This document shows positions 44,276 to 52,644 of a stretch of 64,000 bases of DNA, piece after piece. Source of the stretch: Pseudoalteromonas sp. NC201 (GTDB lineage Bacteria; Pseudomonadota; Gammaproteobacteria; Enterobacterales; Alteromonadaceae); assembly GCF_002850255.1 (NCBI RefSeq), contig NZ_CP022522.1, forward strand, positions 810,097 through 874,096. Reading direction: 5' to 3'. Made by a program: the position numbers and the translations under genes. Position 1 is the first letter of the stretch. Every line of letters starts with the position of its first letter. The notes beneath the pieces are model-generated. The model did not search any database, was not told where the DNA came from, and worked only from the letters and a program-made list of their open reading frames with translations.

Positions 44276-45178
44276 TTAATTTAATGCAAAATTGACAGGC
44301 TGTAGGTACCAATAACCGATCGCTTGTCCGTCTTGAGTTGCCGGTTGGTATTGCCAGTGCTTTACAGTTGCTTTTGCAGACTGATCTAGGCGACCGTGGC
44401 CACTCGACTCATGTATTTCTATCTCAGAGACGCTGCCGTCCGCTTCAATATAAATTTTTAATAAGACTGTCCCTTGTTCTTTAAATTTACGGGATAATCT
44501 TGGGTAAATAGGTGCCGGATTGTTTAATGCATTAGCGTCACTCATGTGCGGCAATACAAGTCCTGGCGGTAAACTCGGATCCTGAGAAGTGGTGGCCGCC
44601 TCAGCTGTGTTACTAACATCTTTTTGTTCTGGTTGGACTGCGGAGCTGACTGGAGCAGGCTCTACAACAGGCTCAGGCTCTACAACAGGTTCAGGCTCTA
44701 CAACAGGTTCAGGCTCCACAACAGGTTCAGGCTCCACAACAGGCTCAGGCTCTACAACAGGCTCAGGCTCTACAACAGGCTCAGGCTCTACAACAGGCTC
44801 AGGCTCTACAACAGGCTCAGGCTCTACAACAGGTTCAGGCTCTACAACAGGCTCAGGCTCTACAACAGGCTCAGGCTCTACAATAGGCTCAGGCTCTACA
44901 ATAGGTTCAGGCTCTACAATAGGTTCAGGCTCTACAATAGGTTCAGGTTGTTGAACTGTGGTTTCCTTTGTTTGCGCTGGTAAGTTGATAAACTTGCCCT
45001 TAATGCTCGAGTGCTGAGAAGATATTTCCACTGGCTCAGGTGTTGAGGTAGTTGTCCACGCAAAAGCAATGCCTCCGATATGAATAGCAATAACAAGGAA
45101 ACATGAACTTAAGGACGCGACGTCTGGGGTTTGCTGTCGCAAAGCTTTTGTGTGTGAGGTAGGCACAACTACGTACAT
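44276..45178 (-). CDS. tonB: TonB protein with a long Glu-Pro repeat linker
   Basis: 300 residues. An N-terminal membrane anchor (SSCFLVIAIHIGGIAFAW, about 24-41) is followed by a periplasm-spanning linker and a C-terminal TonB domain (PIYPRLSRKFKEQGTVLLKIYIEADGSVSEIEIHESSGHGRLDQSA... with YQPA near the end). The linker contains 16 consecutive six-residue repeats, 12 EPVVEP and 4 EPIVEP; E. coli TonB instead has separate Glu-Pro and Lys-Pro runs. The protein links inner-membrane energy to the receptor at 39062. It is the first gene of the operon, with a Fur-like box just upstream. Confidence 0.94.
   Translation of the reverse strand: MYVVVPTSHTKALRQQTPDVASLSSCFLVIAIHIGGIAFAWTTTSTPEPVEISSQHSSIKGKFINLPAQTKETTVQQPEPIVEPEPIVEPEPIVEPEPIVEPEPVVEPEPVVEPEPVVEPEPVVEPEPVVEPEPVVEPEPVVEPEPVVEPEPVVEPEPVVEPEPVVEPEPVVEPAPVSSAVQPEQKDVSNTAEAATTSQDPSLPPGLVLPHMSDANALNNPAPIYPRLSRKFKEQGTVLLKIYIEADGSVSEIEIHESSGHGRLDQSAKATVKHWQYQPATQDGQAIGYWYLQPVNFALN
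44655..44945 (-). repeat. 16 tandem copies of an 18-bp repeat inside tonB
   Basis: On the plus strand the unit is GGCTCAGGCTCTACAACA with C/T and AACA/AATA variants; on the coding strand each copy encodes EPVVEP or EPIVEP. The four AATA copies (isoleucine) are all at the 5' (N-terminal) end and the 12 AACA copies follow, so the array seems to have grown by local duplication. In-frame length changes would alter linker reach without breaking the gene. Confidence 0.95.
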
Positions 45179-45194
45179 CCGTTACTAATTTAAA

Positions 45195-45209
45195 TGCAAA
45201 TCGTTATTA
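45195..45209 (-). promoter_or_regulatory. candidate Fur box before tonB-exbB-exbD
   Basis: TGCAAATCGTTATTA on the plus strand matches the 7-1-7 Fur half-site pattern TGATAAT-N-ATTATCA at 10 of 14 positions. It lies 17 bp upstream of the tonB start codon. Iron repression of this operon is expected from its role, but the match is imperfect. Confidence 0.45.
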
Positions 45210-45336
45210 CTTTATTTTGTTTGTTACAAAAATACAAGAACGATCCCGCTAATTGATGGATATTTTGTTTATGAATGATTCATCTACTGCAATAAGGTGT
45301 ATACCTAAAAATAGTAATATAACGCTGTAGCAATTG

Positions 45337-46635
45337 TTACGATTGCAACCTTGGAAGAGAAACTATTGCAACAGCTCCTTTTTTATCGTTTCTATTTTGA
45401 ATTTGTAAATCACCTAAATGGTTGAAAAGTATTTGCCGGCTAAACACTAGACCTATACCGCTGCCAGACACTTTGGTAGAAAAAAACGGAATAAAGAGGT
45501 TGTCAGTATTACTAATGCCGACACCCTCATCAATTATCTTTATACTGCAATATTTGTCGCTTTGTTCAAACTCAATGGTAATCTCTCCTGTTGTTGTACT
45601 CATGGCTTCTTGAGCGTTTTTTAAAAGATTCACAAAGACTTGTTCTAATTGGTGTGGATCAGCATATAGCTGGCATTTCGTTGGATTTAGTAGTGATATT
45701 TTGCTATCGGGAAATAGTAAAATACATTTTTCGATAAGTTCACAGATGTCGAGCGGTTGCTTATTAGGTTGAGGTAGCTTACTAATTTTCTGAAAGTTGC
45801 TAATAAATTTGTAGAGCGAAGTTGAGCGATTATGGATCACCGTAAGACCCTGCTCAAGAGCCGGTGTAGCACTTTCTAGTTTCTGAAGCTGTTTCAGTAA
45901 CGTGGCACTAATAGAAGAGATCGGAGCTAAACTATTGTTAACTTCATGACTGAGTACTCGATGTAAGCGTTGCCAACTCTCTCGCTCTTTATCTATTAAT
46001 AACCATTGTACGTCGCTGATAAAAAATAGATAGTTGAGCTGCTGATGATGAATGTATTTTACTACCGCAATTCGATAGGTTTTACTAACAGCACCATCTT
46101 TAATGGTAAAGCTTTGTGGCTGTCTTGTAACTTGTTCTACAGGGATTGTAGTGCAGCTTAAGTTTGCGCCTTGTTGTGACGATTGAAGGCCTAGTAACTC
46201 ATTAGCTGCGGGGTTTGCAAAGGTTATGTCGTAGTTAACATCCGTGGCAATTATTCCTACATCAATGTGAGTGATCACTTTTTCCAGTAAAAGTTGGCTT
46301 TCTTTTATGGCAACATTTTGTTGTGCTAGTCTTTGTGAAAGTGTATTGAGGAGCTGTTTTATTTCTAGCATCTCATCATCTTCAGCACGGATGGCTGACC
46401 GTATGTTGTAGTCTTCGTCCACCAGTGCTTCTAGTAATACAGCAATGTTTCTAGTTTGGTTGTAATAGCTCGCTTTTATGTGGTTAGTTAAAAACAGGCA
46501 GGCTGGAAGTAGAAATAGCCCTGTCAACGCTATGATATATTTAGATACCGATAGTAAGCTTAATAAATAACAAAAGGCTAAACTCAATACTATGAGCATT
46601 CCAGTTGTGGTTTTAAGTGTGGTAGACAAGGTCAA
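45337..46635 (-). CDS. sensor histidine kinase (NtrB/NtrY-like)
   Basis: 432 residues. Two N-terminal membrane helices (about 13-30 and 33-50) with almost no periplasmic loop, a PAS-like region (VITHIDVGIIATDVNYDITFANPAANELLGL), then the phosphoacceptor His in HRVLSHEVNNSLAPISS and an ATPase domain with NLLKNAQEA (N box), IIDEGVGIS (G1) and SGIGLVFSRQI (G2). It should phosphorylate the sigma-54 regulator encoded 12 bp upstream in the same unit. The signal is unknown; the short loops suggest sensing in or at the membrane. The annotated start is TTG; an ATG at 46599 would remove 12 residues. Confidence 0.9.
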   Translation of the reverse strand: MTLSTTLKTTTGMLIVLSLAFCYLLSLLSVSKYIIALTGLFLLPACLFLTNHIKASYYNQTRNIAVLLEALVDEDYNIRSAIRAEDDEMLEIKQLLNTLSQRLAQQNVAIKESQLLLEKVITHIDVGIIATDVNYDITFANPAANELLGLQSSQQGANLSCTTIPVEQVTRQPQSFTIKDGAVSKTYRIAVVKYIHHQQLNYLFFISDVQWLLIDKERESWQRLHRVLSHEVNNSLAPISSISATLLKQLQKLESATPALEQGLTVIHNRSTSLYKFISNFQKISKLPQPNKQPLDICELIEKCILLFPDSKISLLNPTKCQLYADPHQLEQVFVNLLKNAQEAMSTTTGEITIEFEQSDKYCSIKIIDEGVGISNTDNLFIPFFSTKVSGSGIGLVFSRQILFNHLGDLQIQNRNDKKGAVAIVSLPRLQS

Positions 46636-46647
46636 AGCTGCTATGTT

Positions 46648-48030
46648 TTAAAGGTTGTACTTTTCAATTCTACGATAGTAGCCGCTTCGGCTAAGGCCTA
46701 ATGATGCTGCTGTCTTTTTCACATTTCCTGCATAATGTTCAAGTCTTTCGATGATGGCTTGTCGTTCGAGTTCATCCAAAGTCAGGTTTAATGGTACCGC
46801 TGCGGTAACCGCAGCGTTTGCTGTTGTAGCTGCAGGCTCAGTAACTAAGTGCAAATGATGTGCATCTATGACACCGTTTTGACACATAAATACTGCCCGT
46901 TCAATACAATGGTTAAGTTCTCGAATATTGCCTGGCCATGAATGTGCTTTAAGTTTCTCCATGGCGCAATTCGTAAGCCTTATTGGTGCGAAGCTATACT
47001 CAGCGATGAGCTTATCTAACATATGATCTACTAAAAGAGGAATATCTTCCAGACGCTCCCTAAGTGACGGTACACGAAGTTCGATAGTGTTTAGACGATA
47101 AAATAGATCTTGGCGAAATGTTCCTTCCATTATCGCTCTGACTAAATCCATATTAGTGGCGCTAATGACTCTGACGTCAGCGTGATATACCTGTGTGCTC
47201 CCAACAGGTGTATACATTTTCTCTTCAATCACGCTAAGTATTTTAGCTTGTTGAGAAAGGGGAGTGTTCCCTATTTCATCTAAAAATAATGTGCCACATT
47301 GAGCCTGTTTGACAAGACCTTCTCGACTAGTAATTGCTCCTGTAAACGCTCCTTTTTTATGGCCAAAAAATTCACTTTCAAACACACCATCAGCGATAGC
47401 TCCCATATTTACGGAGATAAAAGGCTGCTGACTTCGTTGTGAGTCATTATGTATATAGCGAGCGAGTAGCGTTTTTCCTGTGCCGTTTTCACCGGTAAGT
47501 AAAATGCTCGATTGGCTTTCTCGTAATCGATCTATTTCTGCAATTAATTTCTGCATCGCAGGTGAGTCTGCGATTAGAGTGCAGTGATTATTACTGAGTT
47601 GCGTACGTAACTGATTGTTTTCGGCACTTAGTTTTTTGCTTAACCTTTGGCTATCGCTTAAGGCTAATTGGGTTTTAATGCTGTTTGCGAGGTGTTCGTT
47701 CTGCCAAGGTTTTTGGATAAAATCATTAGCACCTTGTTGGAGAGCCGTTATTGCTAACTCTACAGTAGCCCATCCGGTCATGACTATTACGGGGATGTCC
47801 CATTTGGCTCGAATATTAGCTAATAACTCTAGACCTTCCATACCTGAGGTGCTGTCTAAGTGATAATTAAGGTCCATGAGTATTAGATCGAAGTGCTTTG
47901 TTTCCAGTGCATTAAGTAGCTCTGTTGGGGTAGTAGCACTGAATACCTGATAGTCAAACTCAGCAAGCAGTAGTTGTACAGAGGTGATGATGTCTGGATT
48001 ATCATCTGCTACAAGAATCGATTCACTCAT
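46648..48030 (-). CDS. sigma-54-dependent response regulator (NtrC family)
   Basis: 460 residues. The receiver domain has the phosphoacceptor Asp53 (LILMDLNYH). The AAA+ domain has Walker A GENGTGKT, the sigma-54 contact loop GAFTGA, and Walker B LFLDEIGN. The C-terminus is a Fis-type helix-turn-helix (NVKKTAASLGLSRSGYYRRIEKY). It activates promoters read by sigma-54. Together with the kinase it is the obvious regulator for the efflux genes beside it, though I could not find a -24/-12 promoter by eye. A 14-codon ORF with a very good ribosome site lies just upstream. Confidence 0.95.
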   Translation of the reverse strand: MSESILVADDNPDIITSVQLLLAEFDYQVFSATTPTELLNALETKHFDLILMDLNYHLDSTSGMEGLELLANIRAKWDIPVIVMTGWATVELAITALQQGANDFIQKPWQNEHLANSIKTQLALSDSQRLSKKLSAENNQLRTQLSNNHCTLIADSPAMQKLIAEIDRLRESQSSILLTGENGTGKTLLARYIHNDSQRSQQPFISVNMGAIADGVFESEFFGHKKGAFTGAITSREGLVKQAQCGTLFLDEIGNTPLSQQAKILSVIEEKMYTPVGSTQVYHADVRVISATNMDLVRAIMEGTFRQDLFYRLNTIELRVPSLRERLEDIPLLVDHMLDKLIAEYSFAPIRLTNCAMEKLKAHSWPGNIRELNHCIERAVFMCQNGVIDAHHLHLVTEPAATTANAAVTAAVPLNLTLDELERQAIIERLEHYAGNVKKTAASLGLSRSGYYRRIEKYNL

Positions 48031-48420
48031 CGTGATTTCCTAATTAACAGGCAGCAATTCGTAGAGCATATCTTGCCATTTTTGTCATTTTACTACTCCT
48101 CTGGTGGTGACAATGCAACCCGTAAGACTATCTATATCATATATTTGCTTAGCTGAAGCGGCGTTATTAGTATTTAACGCCTGCTATATTAAAACGGTAA
48201 TTTGATATTACAACAACAACTGCTTCACAAACATTACGCTTGCTGCTTCGAGGTATCATGTGTATCAAGGAAAAAATCTTTATCTATATGATTTACATTA
48301 TAAAAATTTAATCTTTACTCATGATCTTTGCTAGGATAAATAATAGCAATAACTCCATCTTGCTGAATTACTTGTGTTTTTTCAAGTCAATTTTTACCTT
48401 CTCTATATTACTAATGTCGC
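48031..48420. other. intergenic region upstream of the response regulator gene
   Basis: 390 bp, AT-rich, between the TPR gene and the regulator gene, both on the minus strand. It holds the putative 14-codon ORF at 48044-48088. The rest shows no gene and no clear promoter consensus. Confidence 0.4.
48044..48088 (-). CDS. putative 14-residue leader peptide
   Basis: On the minus strand AGAGGAG (48096-48102) sits exactly 7 nt before an ATG that opens MTKMARYALRIAAC and a stop at 48044-48046. The stop is 13 nt before the response-regulator start, which has its own TTAGGA site. The ribosome site is better than that of most genes here. It may be a leader peptide coupling translation to the regulator gene. 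It may also be the remnant of a longer gene. Fourteen codons alone cannot prove coding. Confidence 0.4.
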   Translation of the reverse strand: MTKMARYALRIAAC

Positions 48421-49422
48421 TTATTGGCTTACTTTATCGAGTGCACGGCGAATATCTCGCTTTGTTGAACTGTCATTGCTAAGTGTTAGCGCTTGTTGAT
48501 AAGCACTTTTAGCTTTATTGTTGTCCTTTACTGCTCGACTTAGTTCACCTAACAGCATTAAGTATTCTATGTGCTGCTCATCTTCTACTTGTTCTTTGCT
48601 TATTAAGTGCTCCATGGCATCAACTGCTAATTGCTTATCCCCGTGTTCCTGTAATGCTAAATAAGCGGCAGACACACAAGTATCTCGCCAAGTAGGTAAC
48701 AACCCAGTGGCTACATTATTAATTTGGCACCCTTTAGCGAACAGATTCTGTGCTTGTTTTTTGGCCGAAAAAGTCCAAAGCAAATTAGCGGCTCGGTTTA
48801 CTAAGGCAATATCATGAGGGTAGTGCTGATTCACAAAATCAACAGTTTGTAACGCGAGGCTTTCATTTTGAGTGTTTTGAAGGTAATCCATGAGAGCCAA
48901 ATAATAATAATGTTTATCCATGTCTTTCAGTCGTTCGACGATAGCTTTCGATGCTTTCTTTTCTGAGTCCCAAAAGCCGCTTTCAATAGCTAAAGCTTTT
49001 GCAGCAGCAACTAAATATTTAGGATTGTTTGGTGCTAACTCAGCAGCTCTAATTGAATGCTTATTAGATTTTTCCACCAGACCAAGTTTATTAAAGAGGT
49101 TCGATTGCTCCTTAATTTGATACCATAATTCGCCAGCTACAAAATGCACTTCGGCATTTTCTGGATGCCGCTTGATCAAGGCATTTAGCATCGCTTCTTT
49201 ATCGTCGCTATCTTGTGCTACTGCAACGGATACAGCCATTATTTCCGAGTTAAGATCTTTGTTTTTTTGGGCCGCTAATGCTTCAGCGACTTGCTCATAT
49301 TGTCGATTGTAAAATGCCGATTCAAGCGAAGTGGTTTGTGGGGCGGGTTGTTGTGCTTGCGACGTCGCGCAGAGCATAACAAGTGCTGTAAAGCCGACGC
49401 GTATGACAGTAGTTGTAAACAT
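48421..49422 (-). CDS. exported TPR-repeat protein
   Basis: 333 residues with a signal peptide (MFTTTVIRVGFTALVMLCATSQAQ). Helical repeats follow, e.g. HPENAEVHFVAGELWYQI, SIRAAELAPNNPKYLVAAAKALA, HPHDIALVNRAANLLW-like and IEYLMLLGELSRAVKDNNKAKSAYQQALTLS. It is probably a periplasmic scaffold. GGAGAAGG precedes the ATG. It lies downstream of the MacB-like gene (69 bp) on the same strand and likely belongs to that operon, perhaps helping assemble the pump. No enzyme motif seen. Confidence 0.75.
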   Translation of the reverse strand: MFTTTVIRVGFTALVMLCATSQAQQPAPQTTSLESAFYNRQYEQVAEALAAQKNKDLNSEIMAVSVAVAQDSDDKEAMLNALIKRHPENAEVHFVAGELWYQIKEQSNLFNKLGLVEKSNKHSIRAAELAPNNPKYLVAAAKALAIESGFWDSEKKASKAIVERLKDMDKHYYYLALMDYLQNTQNESLALQTVDFVNQHYPHDIALVNRAANLLWTFSAKKQAQNLFAKGCQINNVATGLLPTWRDTCVSAAYLALQEHGDKQLAVDAMEHLISKEQVEDEQHIEYLMLLGELSRAVKDNNKAKSAYQQALTLSNDSSTKRDIRRALDKVSQ

Positions 49423-49490
49423 TTCCTTCTCCTTAGGGTCTGATTTTAGGACCTAGCTGACAAAGATCGTCAGCTAGGAGGTTTGCTACA

Positions 49491-51911
49491 TCAGTCTTCA
49501 CAGCGCAGTGTTTCACTCGGCTCTAATTGAATTGAGCGGCGCGCAGGAAGGTAAATGGCGCTTAACACAGCCGTGCTTGTTATTACAATTACAACCAAGG
49601 CGCTAATCGCGTAGAGATAGATATCTAACGCGATGATCTGCCAAGTGGCAAAGCTGAGTATGGCTGACAAAACTAAACCAATACTTAGACCCTTTAACAT
49701 CGGTCTTGCTCCGAGTTTAACGAGCCAGCGGATGATGTTTTGATCGTTTGCACCTAATGCCCTGCGGATCCCAATTTCATGTTGGCGTTGGGTAACTGAA
49801 TTGGCCGTGAGGCCATAAATACCTGTCACTCCCAATGCCAAGGCAAATAAGCCGCATTTCAAAAATAGTTGGGTTGCAGAGTGAGTGAGATCCCTTAGCA
49901 TTACGAGTAATTCTTCCATACTTTTAAGTGCACTGATACGTACTTCTGAGTCTATTGCGTATAGCGTTTCATAAATCACTGAGCGAGCTTGTTGCTCTGA
50001 ACCAATAAACTTGTATTCTATATTGATATTACCGCTATCTAGTTGACTTATTGGACGATAAATTGTCATTAGATTTTTAGGATCGCTAACTGGAGTGCCT
50101 TCAACACGATCTGAAACTACGCCGACAATTGTTGCCCAAGTACTAGCTGTTTCTACTTCGTCACTTATTTTAAGTTGTTTACCTATGGCCGATCCTTCAG
50201 GCCAATAAGTCTGTGCTAAAGTTTTACTGATCATTGCTGCAGGCATGGTGTTCCCTTGGTCCCTTGAATCTATATAGCGGCCTGTGAGTAGCTGGACACC
50301 TGTGAATTGAATGTTGCCTGATACACTTCTAATCACAGCTTGTGGTTTATCTTGCTCCAGCTGGTATTTTATACCTTGTTGCATGAAGGTATTTTTACCA
50401 AAGCTAGTAGTGACAACTGCATCAGACACACTTGACTGTTGCTGTAGCCTAGATGCGATATTTTGGTAGAGTGCATTGCGGCGAGGGTGGGAGTCGTAAC
50501 GTTCTGCTGGCAGAGAAACTTGGGCAGACAAGATGTTTTTGGTGTTTAAGCCAATATCTAAATTGATCAGCTGATTGGCAAAAAAACTAGAGACAATACC
50601 TAGGTACATTAATACCGTAACAACAGTAATTTCGGTAGTGAGTAGCATTCTAGTAACTTTGTTTCCTTTGCTGCTAGCCGCGCCTCTGGTACCACCTCGC
50701 AAAATGGCGTTGAAGTCGCCACCTGTTACATGTAGCGCAGGTAATACACCCGTCATGATAATAGCGACAAAAATGAAGATGATAGTCGCAAAGATAGTAT
50801 TCAGGTCAAGTCCCCAGTGCCACCAATAGGCCAATCCGTCAGCTAGATTCATGTTAATCCAAAACTGATTAACTTGTTGCAGTGCCCAGCCTGATAAAAG
50901 TAAAGCAATAACGCCACCAGCTACGCAGATAATAATACTTTCCCACATCATTTGGACGATAAGCCGTTTCTGCGGCGCACCAAGGGCGACTCGGATAGAT
51001 ATCTCTTTGGTTCTTGCATTCATGCGGGCTAACAGTAAATTCCCCACATTAATTGCTGCTAGCAGAAAAATAAATCCGGTGACTATGTTTAGAATGGTGA
51101 AAACGATAATACCATCAGCGCCATTGGTTTGCGCGGCTTGAAAAGTCGTGATGTAAATGTCATCGATTGCAGTATCACTATTTTGACGACGCATCTCATA
51201 AGTGTTTTTGGCGATGCGAGATAGTGCGTCATTAGCAACGTTTTGTGCTATATCGGGCTTTATCCGAGCGTATACATCTACATAAACTTGATCCCTGTTT
51301 TGAGTCGTAAACAAGGGCTCAGGAATCGGCAGCCATAATTTTGAAGCAACAGGGAAACCATATCCCTGAGGCATAACGCCAACGACTCGGGTATTTTTAC
51401 CATTGATTTTAATTGTGGAGTCAAGAATATCCGGCGTGCCGAAGAACTTACTTTGCCAAAGGTCATAGCCTATCACGGCAACTTTTTCTGACCGAGGGGA
51501 GCTGTCATCAGGTCTAAAAGCTCGACCCATTAGCGGTTGGACGCGGGAGAATTGGAACAAGTTCCATTCGCTAAAAGTAGCATTGTGAGACTGAGCTTGA
51601 CCATTAATATCCAACAGCACTGAAGTTGAATAATACATGCCATATTCACTTAGCGTTGATATTTGTGGCCGAATGGCAGCAAAGTCAACGGCATCAAACA
51701 TACGGTCATAGCCCTGTTCTGTCGCTTGTAGTTTCACTATCGACTCGCCTTCGGGTAATGGTAAATCAGAAAAGACGAAGGTATGCAAAAAAGAGTAGCT
51801 GAATATACTGACCGCAAGACCGCCAGCCAATACGATGGTTGTCAAAATAGTAAAAAGCGGAGACTTTGCCAAAAGTCGAAAAGCGTATTTTATATCTAAT
51901 AAATAATTCAT
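49491..51911 (-). CDS. MacB-like ABC permease with two FtsX domains
   Basis: About 806 residues. The first helix (LLAKSPLFTILTTIVLAGGLAVSIFSYSF) leads into a MacB periplasmic core domain, three membrane helices in the middle (FTILNIVTGFIFLLAAINVGNLLLARMNARTKEISIRVALGA...), a second periplasmic domain, and a second FtsX unit at the end with EIGIRRALGANDQNIIRWLV. This duplicated layout resembles the orphan-permease group of MacB proteins. It lacks its own ATPase, which is the next gene upstream. Such permeases extrude peptides or siderophores from the periplasm. The ATG at 51911 follows AAGGTG; the frame could start at GTG 51920. Confidence 0.88.
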   Translation of the reverse strand: MNYLLDIKYAFRLLAKSPLFTILTTIVLAGGLAVSIFSYSFLHTFVFSDLPLPEGESIVKLQATEQGYDRMFDAVDFAAIRPQISTLSEYGMYYSTSVLLDINGQAQSHNATFSEWNLFQFSRVQPLMGRAFRPDDSSPRSEKVAVIGYDLWQSKFFGTPDILDSTIKINGKNTRVVGVMPQGYGFPVASKLWLPIPEPLFTTQNRDQVYVDVYARIKPDIAQNVANDALSRIAKNTYEMRRQNSDTAIDDIYITTFQAAQTNGADGIIVFTILNIVTGFIFLLAAINVGNLLLARMNARTKEISIRVALGAPQKRLIVQMMWESIIICVAGGVIALLLSGWALQQVNQFWINMNLADGLAYWWHWGLDLNTIFATIIFIFVAIIMTGVLPALHVTGGDFNAILRGGTRGAASSKGNKVTRMLLTTEITVVTVLMYLGIVSSFFANQLINLDIGLNTKNILSAQVSLPAERYDSHPRRNALYQNIASRLQQQSSVSDAVVTTSFGKNTFMQQGIKYQLEQDKPQAVIRSVSGNIQFTGVQLLTGRYIDSRDQGNTMPAAMISKTLAQTYWPEGSAIGKQLKISDEVETASTWATIVGVVSDRVEGTPVSDPKNLMTIYRPISQLDSGNINIEYKFIGSEQQARSVIYETLYAIDSEVRISALKSMEELLVMLRDLTHSATQLFLKCGLFALALGVTGIYGLTANSVTQRQHEIGIRRALGANDQNIIRWLVKLGARPMLKGLSIGLVLSAILSFATWQIIALDIYLYAISALVVIVITSTAVLSAIYLPARRSIQLEPSETLRCED

Positions 51912-51921
51912 AGTGCACACC

Positions 51922-52635
51922 TTAAGCGGCAGAGTTTTTTGCGCTTACGACTTGATCCGCAACGATTTTACCATCAAACATCTCAACTTGGCGGTTGGCT
52001 TGTCCAGCTGAGCGCGGGTCATGTGTCACCATAACAATCGTCGTACCTTCATTGTGTAACTTTTTTAGTAATTCTAAAACCGCATCAGTGTTTTTAGAAT
52101 CAAGGTTACCAGTTGGTTCATCAGCTAAAATTAAAGCTGGCTTTCCTGCAATCGCTCGGGCAATGGCAACACGTTGCTGCTGGCCCCCTGATAGCTGACT
52201 TGGGAAATGCTTACGGCGATGTTGCATATCAACCTTTTCTAGTGCGAAGTCAATAAGATGACTAATCTGTTTTTGGTCGATGTTGTTTCGATAACTTAGT
52301 GGTAGAGCAATATTTTCCTCAACAGTCATATCGCTAATTAAATTAAAAGACTGAAATACAAATCCAATATGTTCATTACGGATGGCGGCTCGCTCATCTC
52401 GACTGATTTGGCTGACATCATGCCCACTTAGTACGTATTTACCTGCTGACGGCACATCAAGTAAGCCAATGAGCGATAGCAGTGTCGATTTACCACAACC
52501 AGAAGGGCCTGTAATTGCAATATAATCGCCAGAGTTAATAGTGAGACTGATCTGACTTAATGCATAAGTTTCAACATCTTCCGTTGAGAATTTTTTCTCG
52601 ATATTGTCCAGTTGAATAATTGTTTTATTTGTCAT
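51922..52635 (-). CDS. MacB/LolD-type ABC ATPase
   Basis: 237 residues. Walker A GPSGCGKST, signature LSGGQQQRVAIARAI, Walker B LILADEPTGNLDS and the H-loop VTHDP are all present. The EEN-IALPLSYR and DEPTGNLDSKN features are those of the LolD/MacB/FtsE subfamily, which powers mechanotransmission permeases. It lies 10 bp before the permease gene and 9 bp after the adaptor gene, so the three form one tripartite efflux unit. Confidence 0.93.
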   Translation of the reverse strand: MTNKTIIQLDNIEKKFSTEDVETYALSQISLTINSGDYIAITGPSGCGKSTLLSLIGLLDVPSAGKYVLSGHDVSQISRDERAAIRNEHIGFVFQSFNLISDMTVEENIALPLSYRNNIDQKQISHLIDFALEKVDMQHRRKHFPSQLSGGQQQRVAIARAIAGKPALILADEPTGNLDSKNTDAVLELLKKLHNEGTTIVMVTHDPRSAGQANRQVEMFDGKIVADQVVSAKNSAA

Positions 52636-52644
52636 AAGGCTTCC

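Noticed and set aside
44655..44945. Periodic repeat considered as a CRISPR array
   Set aside because: The 18-bp units abut with no spacers, stay in frame and encode the TonB linker.
44589..44983. Two plus-strand frames rich in STTGSG or RLYN repeats
   Set aside because: They are antisense shadows of the tonB repeat. Their regularity comes from the 18-bp unit, and the TonB frame has all domain evidence.
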